This document shows, piece by piece, positions 43,201-52,386 of a stretch of DNA of 64,000 nt. The stretch spans positions 4,960,001 to 5,024,000 of the forward strand of contig OX463813.1 of NCBI GenBank assembly GCA_949825045.1. The letters are read 5' to 3'. The notes beneath the pieces are model-generated. The model did not search any database, was not told the origin of the DNA, and worked only from the letters and a program-made list of their open reading frames with translations. Position 1 is the first letter of the stretch; each line of letters starts with the position of its first letter. The translations under genes were made by a program, and so were the position numbers. The stretch is from Argyresthia goedartella. Its lineage: Eukaryota > Arthropoda > Insecta > Lepidoptera > Argyresthiidae.

Positions 43201-45500
43201 GAGCAAGTCACTAGAAGTGGGATTTAAAAAAAATAGACATAAAACATAATATTCGAATGAGTTTCTTATAAAGGCTAAAATTTCATAATATCAAATAAAT
43301 AAAAACGGCCAAGTGCGAGTCGGACTCGCGCACGAAGGGTTCCGTATCACCGAACAATGGTTGGTGGAGTGAATAGTTTGGATTTTACATAGCAAATGTT
43401 ATTTACAAAGTTATTGGTGCGGCTACTTTCACACTCCATGTACGTAACTAGGTGCATCCATAAGTTTGTATGTGGTATTGAAAGAATTGTTGTATGGGAG
43501 CCCGTTAAATATTTATTTTATTCTGTTTTTTAGTATTTGTTGTTAAAGCGGAAACAGAAATACATCATCTGTCTAAATATCTGTCTAAATATCACGGTTC
43601 ATGAGATACAGCCTGGTGACAGACGGACAGACAGACAGACAGCTGAGTCTTAGTAATAGGGTCCCGTTTTTACCCTTTGGGTACGGAACCCTAAAAAGTA
43701 GTATGTATTATATTTAGCATGGCCCACCATGGAAGGCACAAATTACAATTAATTTTCATAATTCATAATTCTTTATTGCACACAATTATTTAAAAATGTT
43801 ACAGTAAAAGAAAATGCAAGTATAAAGGCGAGCTTTTATCTCTAAAAATAAATTTCTTCCAGCAAGCCAAGGCATTATAGGAATTGGTATCATAAAGGGG
43901 CTGTTATCTCAGATAGCGTGGCAGAGGCATAACTTCAAGAAATACATACAATCCTCCTATTATATATATTAAGACATATCACTAATTTTGACATGGAAGT
44001 TGATTTTTGTCATCATAGGCCGTGGTCACGGTGAGCACGCGGTGAGCACGCGGTGAGCACGCGGTGAGCACGCGGTGAGCACGCGGTGAGCACGCGGTGA
44101 GCACGCGGTGAGCACGCGGTGAGCACGCGGTGAGCACGCAGTGAGCACGCGGTGAGCACGCGGTGAGCACGCGGTGAGCACGCGGTGAGCACGCGGTGAG
44201 CACGCGGTGAGCACGCGGTGACAAGCGATACGACGAATATCAGGTTTTTAATAATAGACTGTGCACTTAGATGGGTGGAGGAATACAAGAGATATATATT
44301 TAAATTAAAAAACAGAGAGAGAAATAGTGAAGATTTGTCTTTGTTCGAAGAAAAGCGTAGTCACCCGGTCTTAGCCACTTCAGTATGGCATCAAATATAA
44401 TGATCACCAAAATATTTTTTTCCTACCCAAAATGGATGAATGAACACCAAAAGTTGCAAAAAATATCAGGGCAAAATACTGCGGTAGCTTAGGTGAAGGG
44501 TAAAGGGGGTGAGTGAAGCGAAGCCCCCTTTATCCTTCGTGTTAGGTTGAACATAAAAACTACTTAAAACATAAACTTAAGTACACAAAACCTAAAAAGA
44601 AGTTTAGTGATCATTTATCCAAACACAATTTGGTGGACATTTATCCATTCTGGCAGTCATTTCGAATTTATTGGTAGTAAAATAGGTGCGTTTTTAGTAA
44701 TCGTTTAAACACAAGCCCTTTAGTATGGTCACAAGCGGCGGTTCCACGTTTGATATTTCGCGCCCGTGCAAGTCACCGCGCTAGGCCTGCGGTGAGGACT
44801 TGCATATGTCGCAGTTAGTTGGTTAAATCAGACAATTAACTAACTCTCTAGAGCGTAAATAAATACCGCCTTTTAACCAAGTCACTAAAATTCCGTCAGA
44901 CGAGTGAGTGAACGAAACGTTTAACAAGTTGTCTAAACGTTCCTAGGCAACAAGACATATACATTTTTTTATTTTTTTATGTGTACTTAAGTTTATTTTT
45001 AAGTATTTTTAGTTGTTCTTACATGTTCAACCTAACACGAAGGATAAATGGGGCTTCGCTTCGCTCACCCCCTTTCACCTCAGCTACCGCAATGTTTTGC
45101 CCTGATATAAGCTGTGCAAATCAGCTGTTGTCGTGACGCCATCTTGTTTTACAACACGCCGGCTTTCGGTAAGACAGATTATTAATCGTTTTCGACGATG
45201 CTTTATTTAAATCAAAACGCTAGTGACTTGTTTAAACGTCGGCAATTAATTAACGGTCTAGAGAGTTGGTTAAGTGTCTGATTTAACCAACCAACTGCGA
45301 CACATATACGAAACAGGACCACTCGCTTACGAGGCAGAACCAGCTATGCCACAGAGGTCGTCTTGAAGTGAACGTTACCTGTAATCATCACAAGTCCTGT
45401 CCCACAGCACCGGGTGTTCTCTGATGAGCTGAATGAGCTGCTTGGAGGTGTCTCTCAGGTCTTCCGCCAGCGATATATCCGGGGTGCTGGCTCGCGACAT
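36672..45500 (-). CDS. MADF-BESS protein gene, six coding exons (span with introns)
   Basis: This is the only clear host gene. The coding exons are 45500-45379, 42673-42579, 39615-39510, 38705-38582, 38329-38158 and 37222-36672 (122, 95, 106, 124, 172 and 551 nt; 1170 nt in all, 389 aa plus stop). All introns start GT and end AG and all phases match. The product has a first MADF domain (about residues 19-122), an acidic linker (SDDDDEDVAF, about 135-145), a second MADF domain (about 163-253), a basic patch (SKRQKK, about 258-263) and a BESS motif (about 331-365). MADF domains are Myb/SANT-like DNA-binding folds (Adf-1 family) and BESS mediates protein contacts, so a nuclear transcriptional regulator is likely. 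Two MADF domains in one chain are less usual; the second could have arisen by exon duplication. Introns are full of transposons. Function beyond the family is unknown. Confidence 0.85.
37465..37660 (+). repeat. GGAC repeat fragment in intron 5
   Basis: CTCTGTGAAAAATTCAACTG, a GACAGACAGACGGACAGCGG block and GGGTCCCGTTTGGCACC match the 3' half of the family. Confidence 0.6.
37670..37850. mobile_element. Foldback MITE family R, degraded, in intron 5
   Basis: GGACACCAATTCGAACAACT at the left and AGTTGTTCAGAATGATGAG at the right are inverted, with AGTGAAAAATC inside. Confidence 0.5.
38158..38329 (-). CDS. MADF-BESS gene, coding exon 5
   Basis: Borders tatttttgtag/ACACCG and GCTGCAG/gtatgtc. It encodes the start of MADF 2: a TIKKLINLIKKHPVIWNK helix with the conserved HP-hhW motif, then NRIAAWSKVYKGMDMAA. 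The domain continues in exon 6. Confidence 0.85.
38582..38705 (-). CDS. MADF-BESS gene, coding exon 4
   Basis: Borders ttgttgcag/GTACGCC and ATAGAC/gtgagt. It encodes YAEAMKFLDSVYDYL, the last helix of MADF 1, then an acidic linker. Confidence 0.82.
38860..39010 (-). mobile_element. LINE 3' end in intron 3
   Basis: AGAATAAGAATAAGAATAAT at the left is a minus-strand microsatellite tail (ATTCTT)n of a non-LTR element. A GAGCCGATATC/GATATCGGCTC inverted pair follows at 39062-39121. Confidence 0.45.
39510..39615 (-). CDS. MADF-BESS gene, coding exon 3
   Basis: Borders gatccatag/GCAGATC and CAATACAG/gtacta. It encodes RSLQRKWYNIRDSYVKNKKQA and KHPRQY, the central MADF motif (KW-x-hRD-x-Y). The acceptor has a weak pyrimidine tract and lies next to a SINE, so splicing here deserves a transcript check. 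Confidence 0.8.
39650..39860 (-). mobile_element. SINE family S3, inverted, in intron 2
   Basis: The minus-strand B box GGTTCGAATCCCGGCTGGGG and A-box region (GAGGACCTCCGTGGTTGCGG) identify S3. The tail with TCCACGATACAGG-type sequence is diverged. Confidence 0.7.
40030..40372 (+). mobile_element. MITE, frame iii, copy J (carries shared core)
   Basis: The ends share CGTAAGATAGT and repeated CGTTAGTTGATAAACTAACG-type motifs, inverted at the other end (40322-40365). The middle has GCGGTAGCTTAGGTGAAG and GGGGGCGAGCGCAGCGAAG, the right half of the common core; its other half is altered. Confidence 0.75.
40530..41463 (+). mobile_element. RTE-like LINE, 5'-truncated, with (ATGT)n tail, in intron 2
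   Basis: The RT C-terminal coding region (40542-41438, one stop at 41145) is followed by an ATGTATGTATGTATGTATGT tail. Same orientation and family as the longer decayed copy at 46200-48190. Confidence 0.75.
40542..41438 (+). pseudogene. LINE RT C-terminal part, two pieces
   Basis: The first piece (40542-41147) has the catalytic YADD in LLYADDQVILASSVGELQ, then MNESLKKRMKVNVSKTK, FTRDGRCEGDIERRV and LMYGSECWVWQKKHESRINA. A TAG at 41145 breaks the frame; 41184-41438 continues with MNERRLTKKIYTAGVKG and NRRACMKRLMNVEEARDVC. Common RTE-like polyproteins in Lepidoptera share this wording. The endonuclease and RT fingers are missing. Confidence 0.72.
41555..41950 (+). repeat. Unnamed repeat (inverted partner at 54550-54970)
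   Basis: CACCTCGCCGTACAAAGGTC, CCCGCAGTGTGAGAGGGACG and GAATCGGGAAAAATGACA recur inverted at 54880-54970. The downstream AT-rich body also corresponds loosely. Confidence 0.65.
42048..42631 (-). repeat. 73-bp tandem array, 8 copies, derived from exon 2
   Basis: Units start at 42048, 42121, 42194, 42267, 42340, 42413, 42486 and 42559 and are almost identical (one base differs in unit 1 and one in unit 4). On the minus strand each unit contains the last 53 nt of exon 2, its donor GTAAGTAAGC and about 20 nt of intron. The unit nearest the gene start (42559-42631) is part of the real exon; the other seven lie in intron 2 and offer repeated donors. Confidence 0.93.
42579..42673 (-). CDS. MADF-BESS gene, coding exon 2
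   Basis: Borders tttgttcag/GGATAG and AGTTACC/gtaagt. It encodes DRIARDKAWKKIFQVMDTS and then SMTKSERLSY, the middle of MADF 1 (AW-x-x-I motif). Its 3' half is unit 8 of the 73-bp array; using this first donor keeps the phase with exon 3. Confidence 0.85.
42690..43299. other. Intron 1 sequence without recognised feature
   Basis: It contains a GGCGTCACGCCGTATCCCAT motif common in lepidopteran repeats (about 42740) and TTCGCCGTTAAGTTGGCTG (43095), similar to 10345. No exon was seen. Confidence 0.4.
43302..43697 (+). repeat. GGAC-microsatellite repeat in intron 1
   Basis: Full-length copy: GGCCAAGTGCGAGTCGGACT head to GGGTACGGAACCCTAAAAAG tail, with (GGACAGACAGAC)n. Confidence 0.82.
43745..43890 (-). 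mobile_element. CR1-like LINE 3' end in intron 1
   Basis: On the minus strand: CTTGCTGGAAGAAATTTATT, AGAGATAAAAGCTCGCC, ending in GTGTGCAATAAAGAATTATG. Confidence 0.7.
44029..44221. repeat. 11-bp GC-rich tandem array, about 17.5 copies
   Basis: The unit CGGTGAGCACG is repeated almost perfectly (one CAGTGAG variant near 44137). Because 11 is not a multiple of 3, all three minus frames read the same 11-residue cycle (RVLTACSPRAH) and stay open; these ORFs are artefacts of the repeat. It lies in intron 1 of the MADF-BESS gene. Confidence 0.93.
44387..44717 (-). mobile_element. Mutator-like MITE, frame i, copy F, in intron 1
   Basis: 331 bp with GGC...GCC ends and the shared core, flanked by CTTCAGTAT (44378-44386) and CTTTAGTAT (44718-44726), a 9-bp duplication with one change. 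Confidence 0.8.
44807..45302 (+). mobile_element. MITE, frame iv, copy G (carries shared core), in intron 1
   Basis: The 496-bp element has long inverted ends (about 85 bp, imperfect; TGTCGCAGTTAGTTGGTTAA at the left) and CATA on both sides (44803-44806 and 45303-45306). Between them lies the same core as in frames i and ii (about 44985-45105), including GGGGCTTCGCTTCGCTCACC. Inner motifs CAAGTCACTA and CTCTCTAGA recur inverted. Confidence 0.75.
45379..45500 (-). CDS. MADF-BESS gene, coding exon 1
   Basis: The ATG is at 45500-45498 and the donor GATTACAG/gtaacg. It encodes MSRASTPDISLAEDLRDTSK and then the first MADF helix (QLIQLIREHPVLWDRTCDDY). Just upstream, tattttacag/ACAACG could be an acceptor, so a separate 5' UTR exon is likely. 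Confidence 0.85.
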
Positions 45501-45849
45501 CGTTGTCTGTAAAATAGTGGTTACTATGTGACTTTGAAAATAATTGGATCGATTTTTCTTTCACCGAACAATTGTGTGTGTTTGGTACAGCTGTGAATTT
45601 GCGTAAATGTGAGTTTTACTTTATTTTTGAGAAAATACTTTTAGTTTTCTCATAGTCTAATGTTAAATGCCGATCAGTAAAAATTTAAATTTATATAGGC
45701 CGAAAATATTATACTATTTATTAATAATATTCTTCTTAGAGCCATTATGCACAATTGCAAACGGGGCTATTGAAAAGAAACTCAACCGGTTGGTAACTCA
45801 GGTTACTGACACATACCATACTGTAAACATAAACAAACATTTAAATACA

Positions 45850-46030
45850 GGCACATACATTGCTTCTGGCCCCACACTATGATACCCTGTATCGTGGGAA
45901 CCAGAAACAGCGACGTCACACACATATAAACATCCAAAACCTGTTTTTTTTTTTTACCCCCAGCTGGGGATCGAACCCGGGACCTCTCGCATGGTAGGCA
46001 GAGCCACAACCGCTGCACCACAGAGGTCGT
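45850..46030 (-). mobile_element. SINE family S3, inverted, full length
   Basis: The minus strand shows A box TGGTGCAGCGGTTGTGGCTC, B box GGTTCGATCCC and tail GGTATCATAGTGTGGGGCCA. Confidence 0.78.
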
Positions 46031-46199
46031 GCCTGTACCTGTCTGTATCGCATACGCCTCACCAACCTCAACCAAAAGCGCCGAGTGACGAACCATTTCA
46101 TAACACAGGAGAAGTGACGTAAACTGAACTGGTTAGTAACGCATTACTAATAAAAAATAGAAATGCAACGCATACGAGTGGAGAAATTACAAGAAGAAT

Positions 46200-48190
46200 G
46201 GGTGAAAGTAAACTACAAGAACAGACTGGCTAAACTTTGAGAGGATTAATTTGAAAGGAGAGTATGACTGATTTGGGATAATCGTAATAAATAATAAAAT
46301 ATGGCATGATAGAGTCAACAAGAGAAGTATGTGGTGTGACTAAAAGGAAGAATGGAGAAATGCCAGAAAAAGCTGTCTGGTGGGAGGATGAATTAAGAAA
46401 GCTAGTGGATGATAAGAAAAAGGCATGGTTGTACTTATTAGCTACGAAGGCTAACATGAGGGTAAATGGAAATAGAATAAACGTAGAAGATGTAAATAGA
46501 GCGATTGAGAAATTTTATGAGAACTCAGTTAGCGATGAAGGAGGTGAAGCTTTTAATGAGGAAGGAAAGGTTCTGGATCTGGTATTTTGAAAGGCTTTTT
46601 GACTGTGAGGGGAATGAACGTGAGTCTACAAGCACATCCTCCTCACCCCAAGTAGATGTCGTACCCACAGCTATTGGAGGATGCGACATTGTCTGAAGTC
46701 AATGAGTGTATAAGTAGATAGTGAGGATATTTAAGTATGAAATCAATAATATGTGCGATGAAAATTATGAAAATAGGCAAAGCAGCAGAGTTTGATAGAG
46801 TATCGTTAGAGATGCTGAGGGGAGATGGCGTCGTGGCTAGTCAGCTGTACCGACTCTTTAATTTATGCTGGACAGTAGAAGAAGACCGGTGCAAGGCTGT
46901 TATCGCCCCGGTATAAAAGGGGAAGGGTTCACAGCAGGACTGTCAAAGCTACCGCGACATTAGCCTTCCCAGCATCATCGGTAAATTGTATGCAAAAATA
47001 TTAATTGAAATGGTGATCAATAAAACTGAGGAAAAATTTGATATGTGCAAGGGTGATTCAGAAGAGGTATGAGATTAACGGACCAGATCTTTTCTCTACG
47101 ATGCGTTACAGAGAAGCATCTGGATTTAAGGAAAAAAGTTTACTGCGCTTTCGTAGACTTAGAAAAGGCATACGGTAAAGTGTATGGAGTGGATAGCTAA
47201 ATGATTGCTGCACTAAAGTCCTTCCATGACGATTCCAGTGCATGTGTCATGATTAACAGGGTCTACACAGGTTGGTTTAACATCGAACGCGGTATGAGAT
47301 AGGGCTGTGTGGCATCGCCATGGCTGTTTAATCTTTTCGTGGATTGTTGTTTGAATGATTTGTAAAGAGCATGATTGTGGGATACAAATGGGAGAGTTAA
47401 TTGTCAAATGTCTCTTAAACGCCGATGATCAAGTTATTCTTGCATCGTCGGTGGGTGAGCTGCAGGAGAGGAGGTTGGTAACTCTCATGAACGACTCATT
47501 TAAGAAGAAGGGAATGAAAGCAAATGTAAGTAAGACCAAGGTTATGTGTATGTATATATTAGAAAAGTATCTGATGCGTAATTTTGATTGAATATAAAGA
47601 AGTTAAACAAGTAAAGATTTTATATATATAGCTAACATGTTTACAAGAGATGGGATTTGTAAGAGAGATATTGAAAGGAGAGTGAGTGCGGGAAATAAAT
47701 CAATTGGGGCACTGCACGTCGTTATGAGTAGCCAAACTGTGTCACAAAAGACAAGTTTGGCTAATGGAGTGTTGAGTTCGGCATTGATATATGCTGTTTG
47801 CGAGTGGGGTTGAGGGGTATGTGTGGAGTAACATTGAAAGATAAATTGAAGAATGAAATCATAAGGGAACGCTGTCGCTTGAAATAATTTACAGAGTCAC
47901 GGCTAGAGAAAGGTCAGCTAAGATGGTTTGATCTCGTTGAAAGGATGAATGAAAGGAGATTGACGAAATAGACCTACAGCGGTTTGAATGAATCCGTCGG
48001 ACGTGGATGGTCCTAAAAAGACCAAATTGGAGATTTATTATTGAAGGGGAAAATAAGAAGTTCCCGTAACCGGCGAGCTTGTATGAAGAGACTTATGAAT
48101 GTTGAGGAAGCGAGAGATGTATGCCAGGATCGTAGCAAGTCTTTAGTCTCCGGCAAAACGGCGTGATATTCATATGTATCACGCCGTATA
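46200..48190 (+). pseudogene. RTE-like LINE, heavily decayed
   Basis: Recognisable pieces in order are VCGVTKRKNGEMPEKAVWW (46306-46590, linker before RT), a fragment around 46770-47000, KKVYCAFVDLEKAYGKV (about 47133, RT motif with the catalytic Asp), a GWFNIERGMR-stop-GCVASPWLFNLFVD block (about 47270), and NADDQVILASSVGELQ (about 47415). There the YADD motif has become NADD. Many stops and frameshifts are present, and the 41184-41438 region is also matched (about 47945-48165). It is inactive and older than the related copy at 40530. Confidence 0.72.
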
Positions 48191-48199
48191 TATGTACTA

Positions 48200-48842
48200 A
48201 TAAAATAAAAATTGCATTGCAACATTTAATAATTAATAACGAATTATTTACACGGAATCTAAGTCAGTCATTATGTAAAAAATATGTACAGAAAAAGAAC
48301 ATGACTGCCGTAGTTAAATTAATATGTAATTGATAGGTACCTGTGAAGTCGGGAAACTCTGTCCCTTAACCGGTAAACACCTGGACCAGGCTATGAGGCA
48401 TCAGGATTTTGAACGTTAAGCCATGGTTATAACATTCAAAACCTATAACTGTAATTGAACGCATAAATACGCTTCCAGGTACCAAGTAGTTAAGGTATAA
48501 TAGTAGCATAAGCCTAAATAATTGGCCGAGCGAGCGAAGTTTCGAGTCTGGTCACATTTTTCAATTTGGCACATAAGTTCCAAGGTTTATTTAATTTTTT
48601 AGGTCGATCGCGATTTTTTTTGGGGAGAAAATAGGGGGGAAACGGGGGATTTTTCTACAGCGTTATTTATCGACGGATTTCATGGTTTGATAGGCACACT
48701 AAGGACTTCATTGTACACAAGATGTTGCGAAAAATATCCAAAATGGGGGAGTGGAGCGGGGGATCATTTCTGGGTATTTTCGAACCGCCCGTAACTATGT
48801 TGTAGATAAAACTAGACTCCTTTATTTTCTATGACTAATAGG
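48200..48842. other. No recognised feature
   Basis: AT-rich with a poly-T/GGGG stretch near 48620-48780. No ORF or repeat family was recognised. The last 8 bases are the target duplication of the hAT element. Confidence 0.4.
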
Positions 48843-49976
48843 CAGAGGTCGGAGTAGGTAGATTGATTTAAGGTCGTTGACGTCAAACGTAGAGGATAAT
48901 ATGGATATGCCTCCAAAATACCGGAACTTCATATTTATTGTGATATTTATTCCGGAATTTTGAAATTAGCACGAATTTGTGTTTAAGGTGAAAAACGTAT
49001 TAATAATATCAATCTACGCTGAAAAAAACAAAAATTATCCATAGTTGATTCACTTTTAATGTTTGACCAAGTGAAAGCTACCATTAACGAGTGCAACAGT
49101 GACAATATTAAAAATTAGAGAATACAGCGAAAGTATTGAAAAAAACGTAGCAAATAATCTGATAACTTATTTTACATTTGATCCATTGACGTCTACAGAT
49201 GTTGAACGATCATTTTCCATGTATAAATGGATATAAGACGTCAAAAGGAATACTTTAAAATTAGAAAATATTGAAAAAAATATGATTATTTATTTTAATT
49301 ATATAAAAGTTGAAAGCCAAAATATGGAAATTGTATCCGATGAGGATTAAAAATAATTTATTTGTTTTTGTTTAATTAAAAATAATTGTTCATTGAATTC
49401 AATCAATCAATTCATATAACCGCTAGACTGTCACGCGGACACATTTTGACCGATGCAAAATACCCCAGTCTGTCACGCGGACACATTTTGACCGATGCGT
49501 AAAAGGCGGTAAATAAGGACCGTTATTTAATCAAAGCGTTTGTCTATCTTGCTCAAACTTCCACTAAACGTGGCCAAAAGAAGGAGAAAGGCATAACATC
49601 CTTTGTTTCTACTCTAAAGCAAGCATTAGTGGTTGACCGAGGCAATGAAATATCGCGCCGTCAGTCACGTGCCAGCGCTTATTGAGTGGTGGTGTGGTTG
49701 TGGTGATTGCTTTCCAGGATTATTGTATGGGGAGGCATGTTATTGTTATTTATTTATGTGCGATAACGTATTTAGATGTAAATAAACTACAAACATGCTA
49801 TATTTTTTCATTTTTCATTTTTTTCTACAATAACTGGAAAAAAAATAAAAATAAAAATTTGATTTAAAATTAAAATTAAAATATATTGCTAGGCAAAACT
49901 GGACTATTCTTTTTATCCGGTAGCTTATTTAAAAGCCATTCCAACGATAAAATCAATCTACCTACTCCGACCTCTG
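48843..49976 (+). mobile_element. hAT transposon, internally decayed
   Basis: 1134 bp, bounded by inverted CAGAGGTCGGAGTAGGTAGA (about 27 bp identical) and flanked by a perfect 8-bp duplication CTAATAGG (48835-48842 and 49977-49984), the hAT hallmark. It keeps only the C-terminal part of the transposase. An inner direct repeat CTGTCACGCGGACACATTTT occurs at 49427 and 49470. Confidence 0.92.
49085..49352 (+). pseudogene. hAT transposase C-terminal (dimerisation) remnant
   Basis: The frame reads TFDPLTSTDVERSFSMYKW, stop, DVKRNTLKLENIEKNMIIYF and ends ...VSDED. This is the hATC motif (PLTS-x-DVERSFS, then ENhEK), broken by a TAA at about 49235. The catalytic DDE region and BED finger are missing, so the element relied on another source of transposase. 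Confidence 0.78.
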
Positions 49977-50214
49977 CTAATAGGCCACAATACAATATAA
50001 ATAGACAAATTTCCAAAATTAAGCCAATTTGAACCAATCGATTGGAAACGACAGCCGTTCAAAGTTCCGTCATCTTGTCACTGACTGACTCATCAGCGAT
50101 CATCAACATTATAATGGTTATAAGGGCTTGCGAGGTCTAACTGTTCTCACAGAACCTCTAGTTAGAAATTTCCCGATAGGCACGTTGCGCGCGACTTTTG
50201 ACGTAGTTTTCATT

Positions 50215-50556
50215 GGCAACAAATATAATGACCACCAAAATAATTTTTTCCTGCACAAAATGGCTAAATGTCCACCAAAATTTGCAGAAAATATCAGGGC
50301 AAAATACTGCGGTAGCTTTGGTGAAGGGTAAAGGGTGTGAGCGAAGCGAAACCCCCTTTATCCTTCGTGTTAGGATGAACATGTAAGAACAACAAAAAAT
50401 ACTTAAAACATAAACTTAAGTACACAAAACATAAAAAGAAGTTTGGTGATCATTTATCCAAACACAATTTGGTGGATATCCATCCATTTTGGCAGTCATT
50501 TCGAATTTCTTGGTAGTAAAATAGATGCATTTTTGGTAATCGTTTAAACACAAGCC
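50215..50556 (-). mobile_element. Mutator-like MITE, frame i, copy H
   Basis: 342 bp with GGC...GCC ends, ACCAAA iterons and shared core, flanked by a perfect 9-bp duplication GTTTTCATT (50206-50214 and 50557-50565). Confidence 0.85.
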
Positions 50557-50584
50557 GTTTTCATTTTAGATCATAGAATGGAAT

Positions 50585-50800
50585 ATCTATCTATCTATCT
50601 ATCTATCTATTTCTATATTTTTGTTGTGTTAATTATAATTATTTTCATTGTTTTATTTAATTTCTTAGATAATTTTTTGTCATAATTTATTTTGTGTGGT
50701 TTGTAATTTGTTAATTACCAATAATTTGTTTGTGTTTGTAGTTTTGTACCGGACAATGAATAAATGAATTATCTATCTATCTATCTATCTACTACCTACA
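50585..50800 (+). mobile_element. Short retroelement 3' end between (ATCT)n runs
   Basis: Microsatellites ATCTATCTATCTATCTATCT at 50588 and 50773 flank a TTTG-rich segment ending GGACAATGAATAAATGAATT. This fits a truncated non-LTR copy with an (ATCT)n tail inserted in, or creating, matching repeats. Confidence 0.5.
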
Positions 50801-50944
50801 AAACCGGCTAGTGAATTTGTTAGCCGACCTTATTTAGGCTCATACTTTAGGGGACAAAGTTACCCGAGTTTACGGTATTTATTTTCTACATCATAACTTT
50901 TCCGACAAAATGTACCCTTGCAACTGAAAGGCATATAAAGATTT

Positions 50945-51327
50945 AAAAACGGTCAAGTGCGAGTCGAACTCGCGCACGAAGGGTTCCGTACCACCGTACA
51001 ATGGTAGGGATGTTGTGGAGTGAATAGTTTGGATTTTACATAGCAAAATGTTGTTTACAAAGTTATTGGTGCGGCTACTTTCACACTCCATGTACGTAAC
51101 CAGATGCATTTATAAGTTTGTATGTGGTTTACAGATAATTTAATTATTTTATTATGTTTTCTAGTATAAGTTGTTATAGCGGCAACAAAAATACATCATC
51201 TGTGAAAATTTCAACTGTCTAACTATCACGGTTCATGAGATATAGCCTGGTGACATACGGACGGACGGACAGCGGAGGCTTAGTAATAGGGTCCCGTTTG
51301 GCACCCTTCGGGTACGGAACCCTAAAA
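50945..51327 (+). repeat. GGAC-microsatellite repeat, full-length copy
   Basis: GGTCAAGTGCGAGTCGAACT head, (GGAC)n at about 51261-51272, GGGTACGGAACCCTAAAAAA tail. Confidence 0.82.
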
Positions 51328-51761
51328 AAGCGGGTAAGTGTGAAGCGGGGATGAGTAGGTACTTATGCACGAAGCCCAGAAACGGGGCGGGGTGGGCGTG
51401 ACTATTGTACAAACAAGACTACTTTTGCCTACTTATGAATTGGGATTATTTGTTGGGATGTACATTGGTAGGTAGGTATATAATTTAAACTGCCTAAATT
51501 TAGTGCATCACCGATAAAAACAAACACCACAACGACCAACTCGATTCATAAACAATCATGAAACAATTACTTAACAAACGCACCGATAGACACACCAAAC
51601 CCTCTCTTATCACCATAGAAATAACGGTTACAATGCATTATCGTGAAATACCGGCTACAATCGCTCCTCGATGACCTCGTACCGCCGCCGCCGCCGATGC
51701 GAACCGTATAACTACCGGACGAAAGACAAACACTCAAAAACCGTCAAAAACCACAACTTAC

Positions 51762-52060
51762 CTTCGAAAACTTATCAAAATAACACAAGAAATACACTTT
51801 CCTAACTACTATCCATGATTTAAAAAAAACAAACTGAGTATTTGCAGTGTTTTGAGGCAAAAATAACACGCCGTGTGAATAAACGTACCGTTGGCGTTTG
51901 GTTATCGTGGGGGACTGTTGTCAGGGCCGTGGCCGGGCCGGATGCTTGCACGGAGCGGCAACGTCGCAGTTTAACCGCCGTACGGTGGCACGGGACGGCA
52001 ACGGCGCGTTTTATATTTTATTTGCGCGCGGTTATGCAGATTGTTTTGATGACGGCTGTT
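51762..52060 (-). promoter_or_regulatory. Possible promoter and 5' UTR exon of the MADF-BESS gene
   Basis: This local GC-rich, CpG-rich patch (51890-52020) is followed on the minus strand by TTTTCGAAG/GTAAGTTG, a strong splice donor ending an exon at 51762. Coding exon 1 has a candidate acceptor 6 nt before its ATG. The two would fit one first intron of about 6.3 kb. The transcription start is not identifiable, and this is inference from composition and splice signals. Confidence 0.35.
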
Positions 52061-52386
52061 TGTCACAGTCTTTCTCTTTTGTTTTTTGGGGGGTTTTGCT
52101 GTCACTTCGGCCGGTATTATCATAAGCATATAAAATGAGACGATACTCTTTGGTGTCTCTGGAATGCCGCTGAAAGAGTGAGTTGACTTTGGTTAATTCT
52201 ACTAGATTGAGAAATTCTGCTAGGTAGAGTTCGTGCCAAAGGACTTGGACAAAAGGTCATAGAAAAAAACAGAATCTCCAGCGACGAAATGTATAAAAAT
52301 GGCTTCACTATAGTCAAACTATTGTTTTTAAAAAAATCAGCCCCCGAAACGATGTAGTATAGAAGTTATGATACTATATAGATATA

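Noticed and set aside
43982..44288. Three overlapping minus ORFs (62-91 codons) rich in SPRAH/VLTAC
   Set aside because: All three frames of the 11-bp array give the same cycle; the open frames follow from the repeat and do not show coding.
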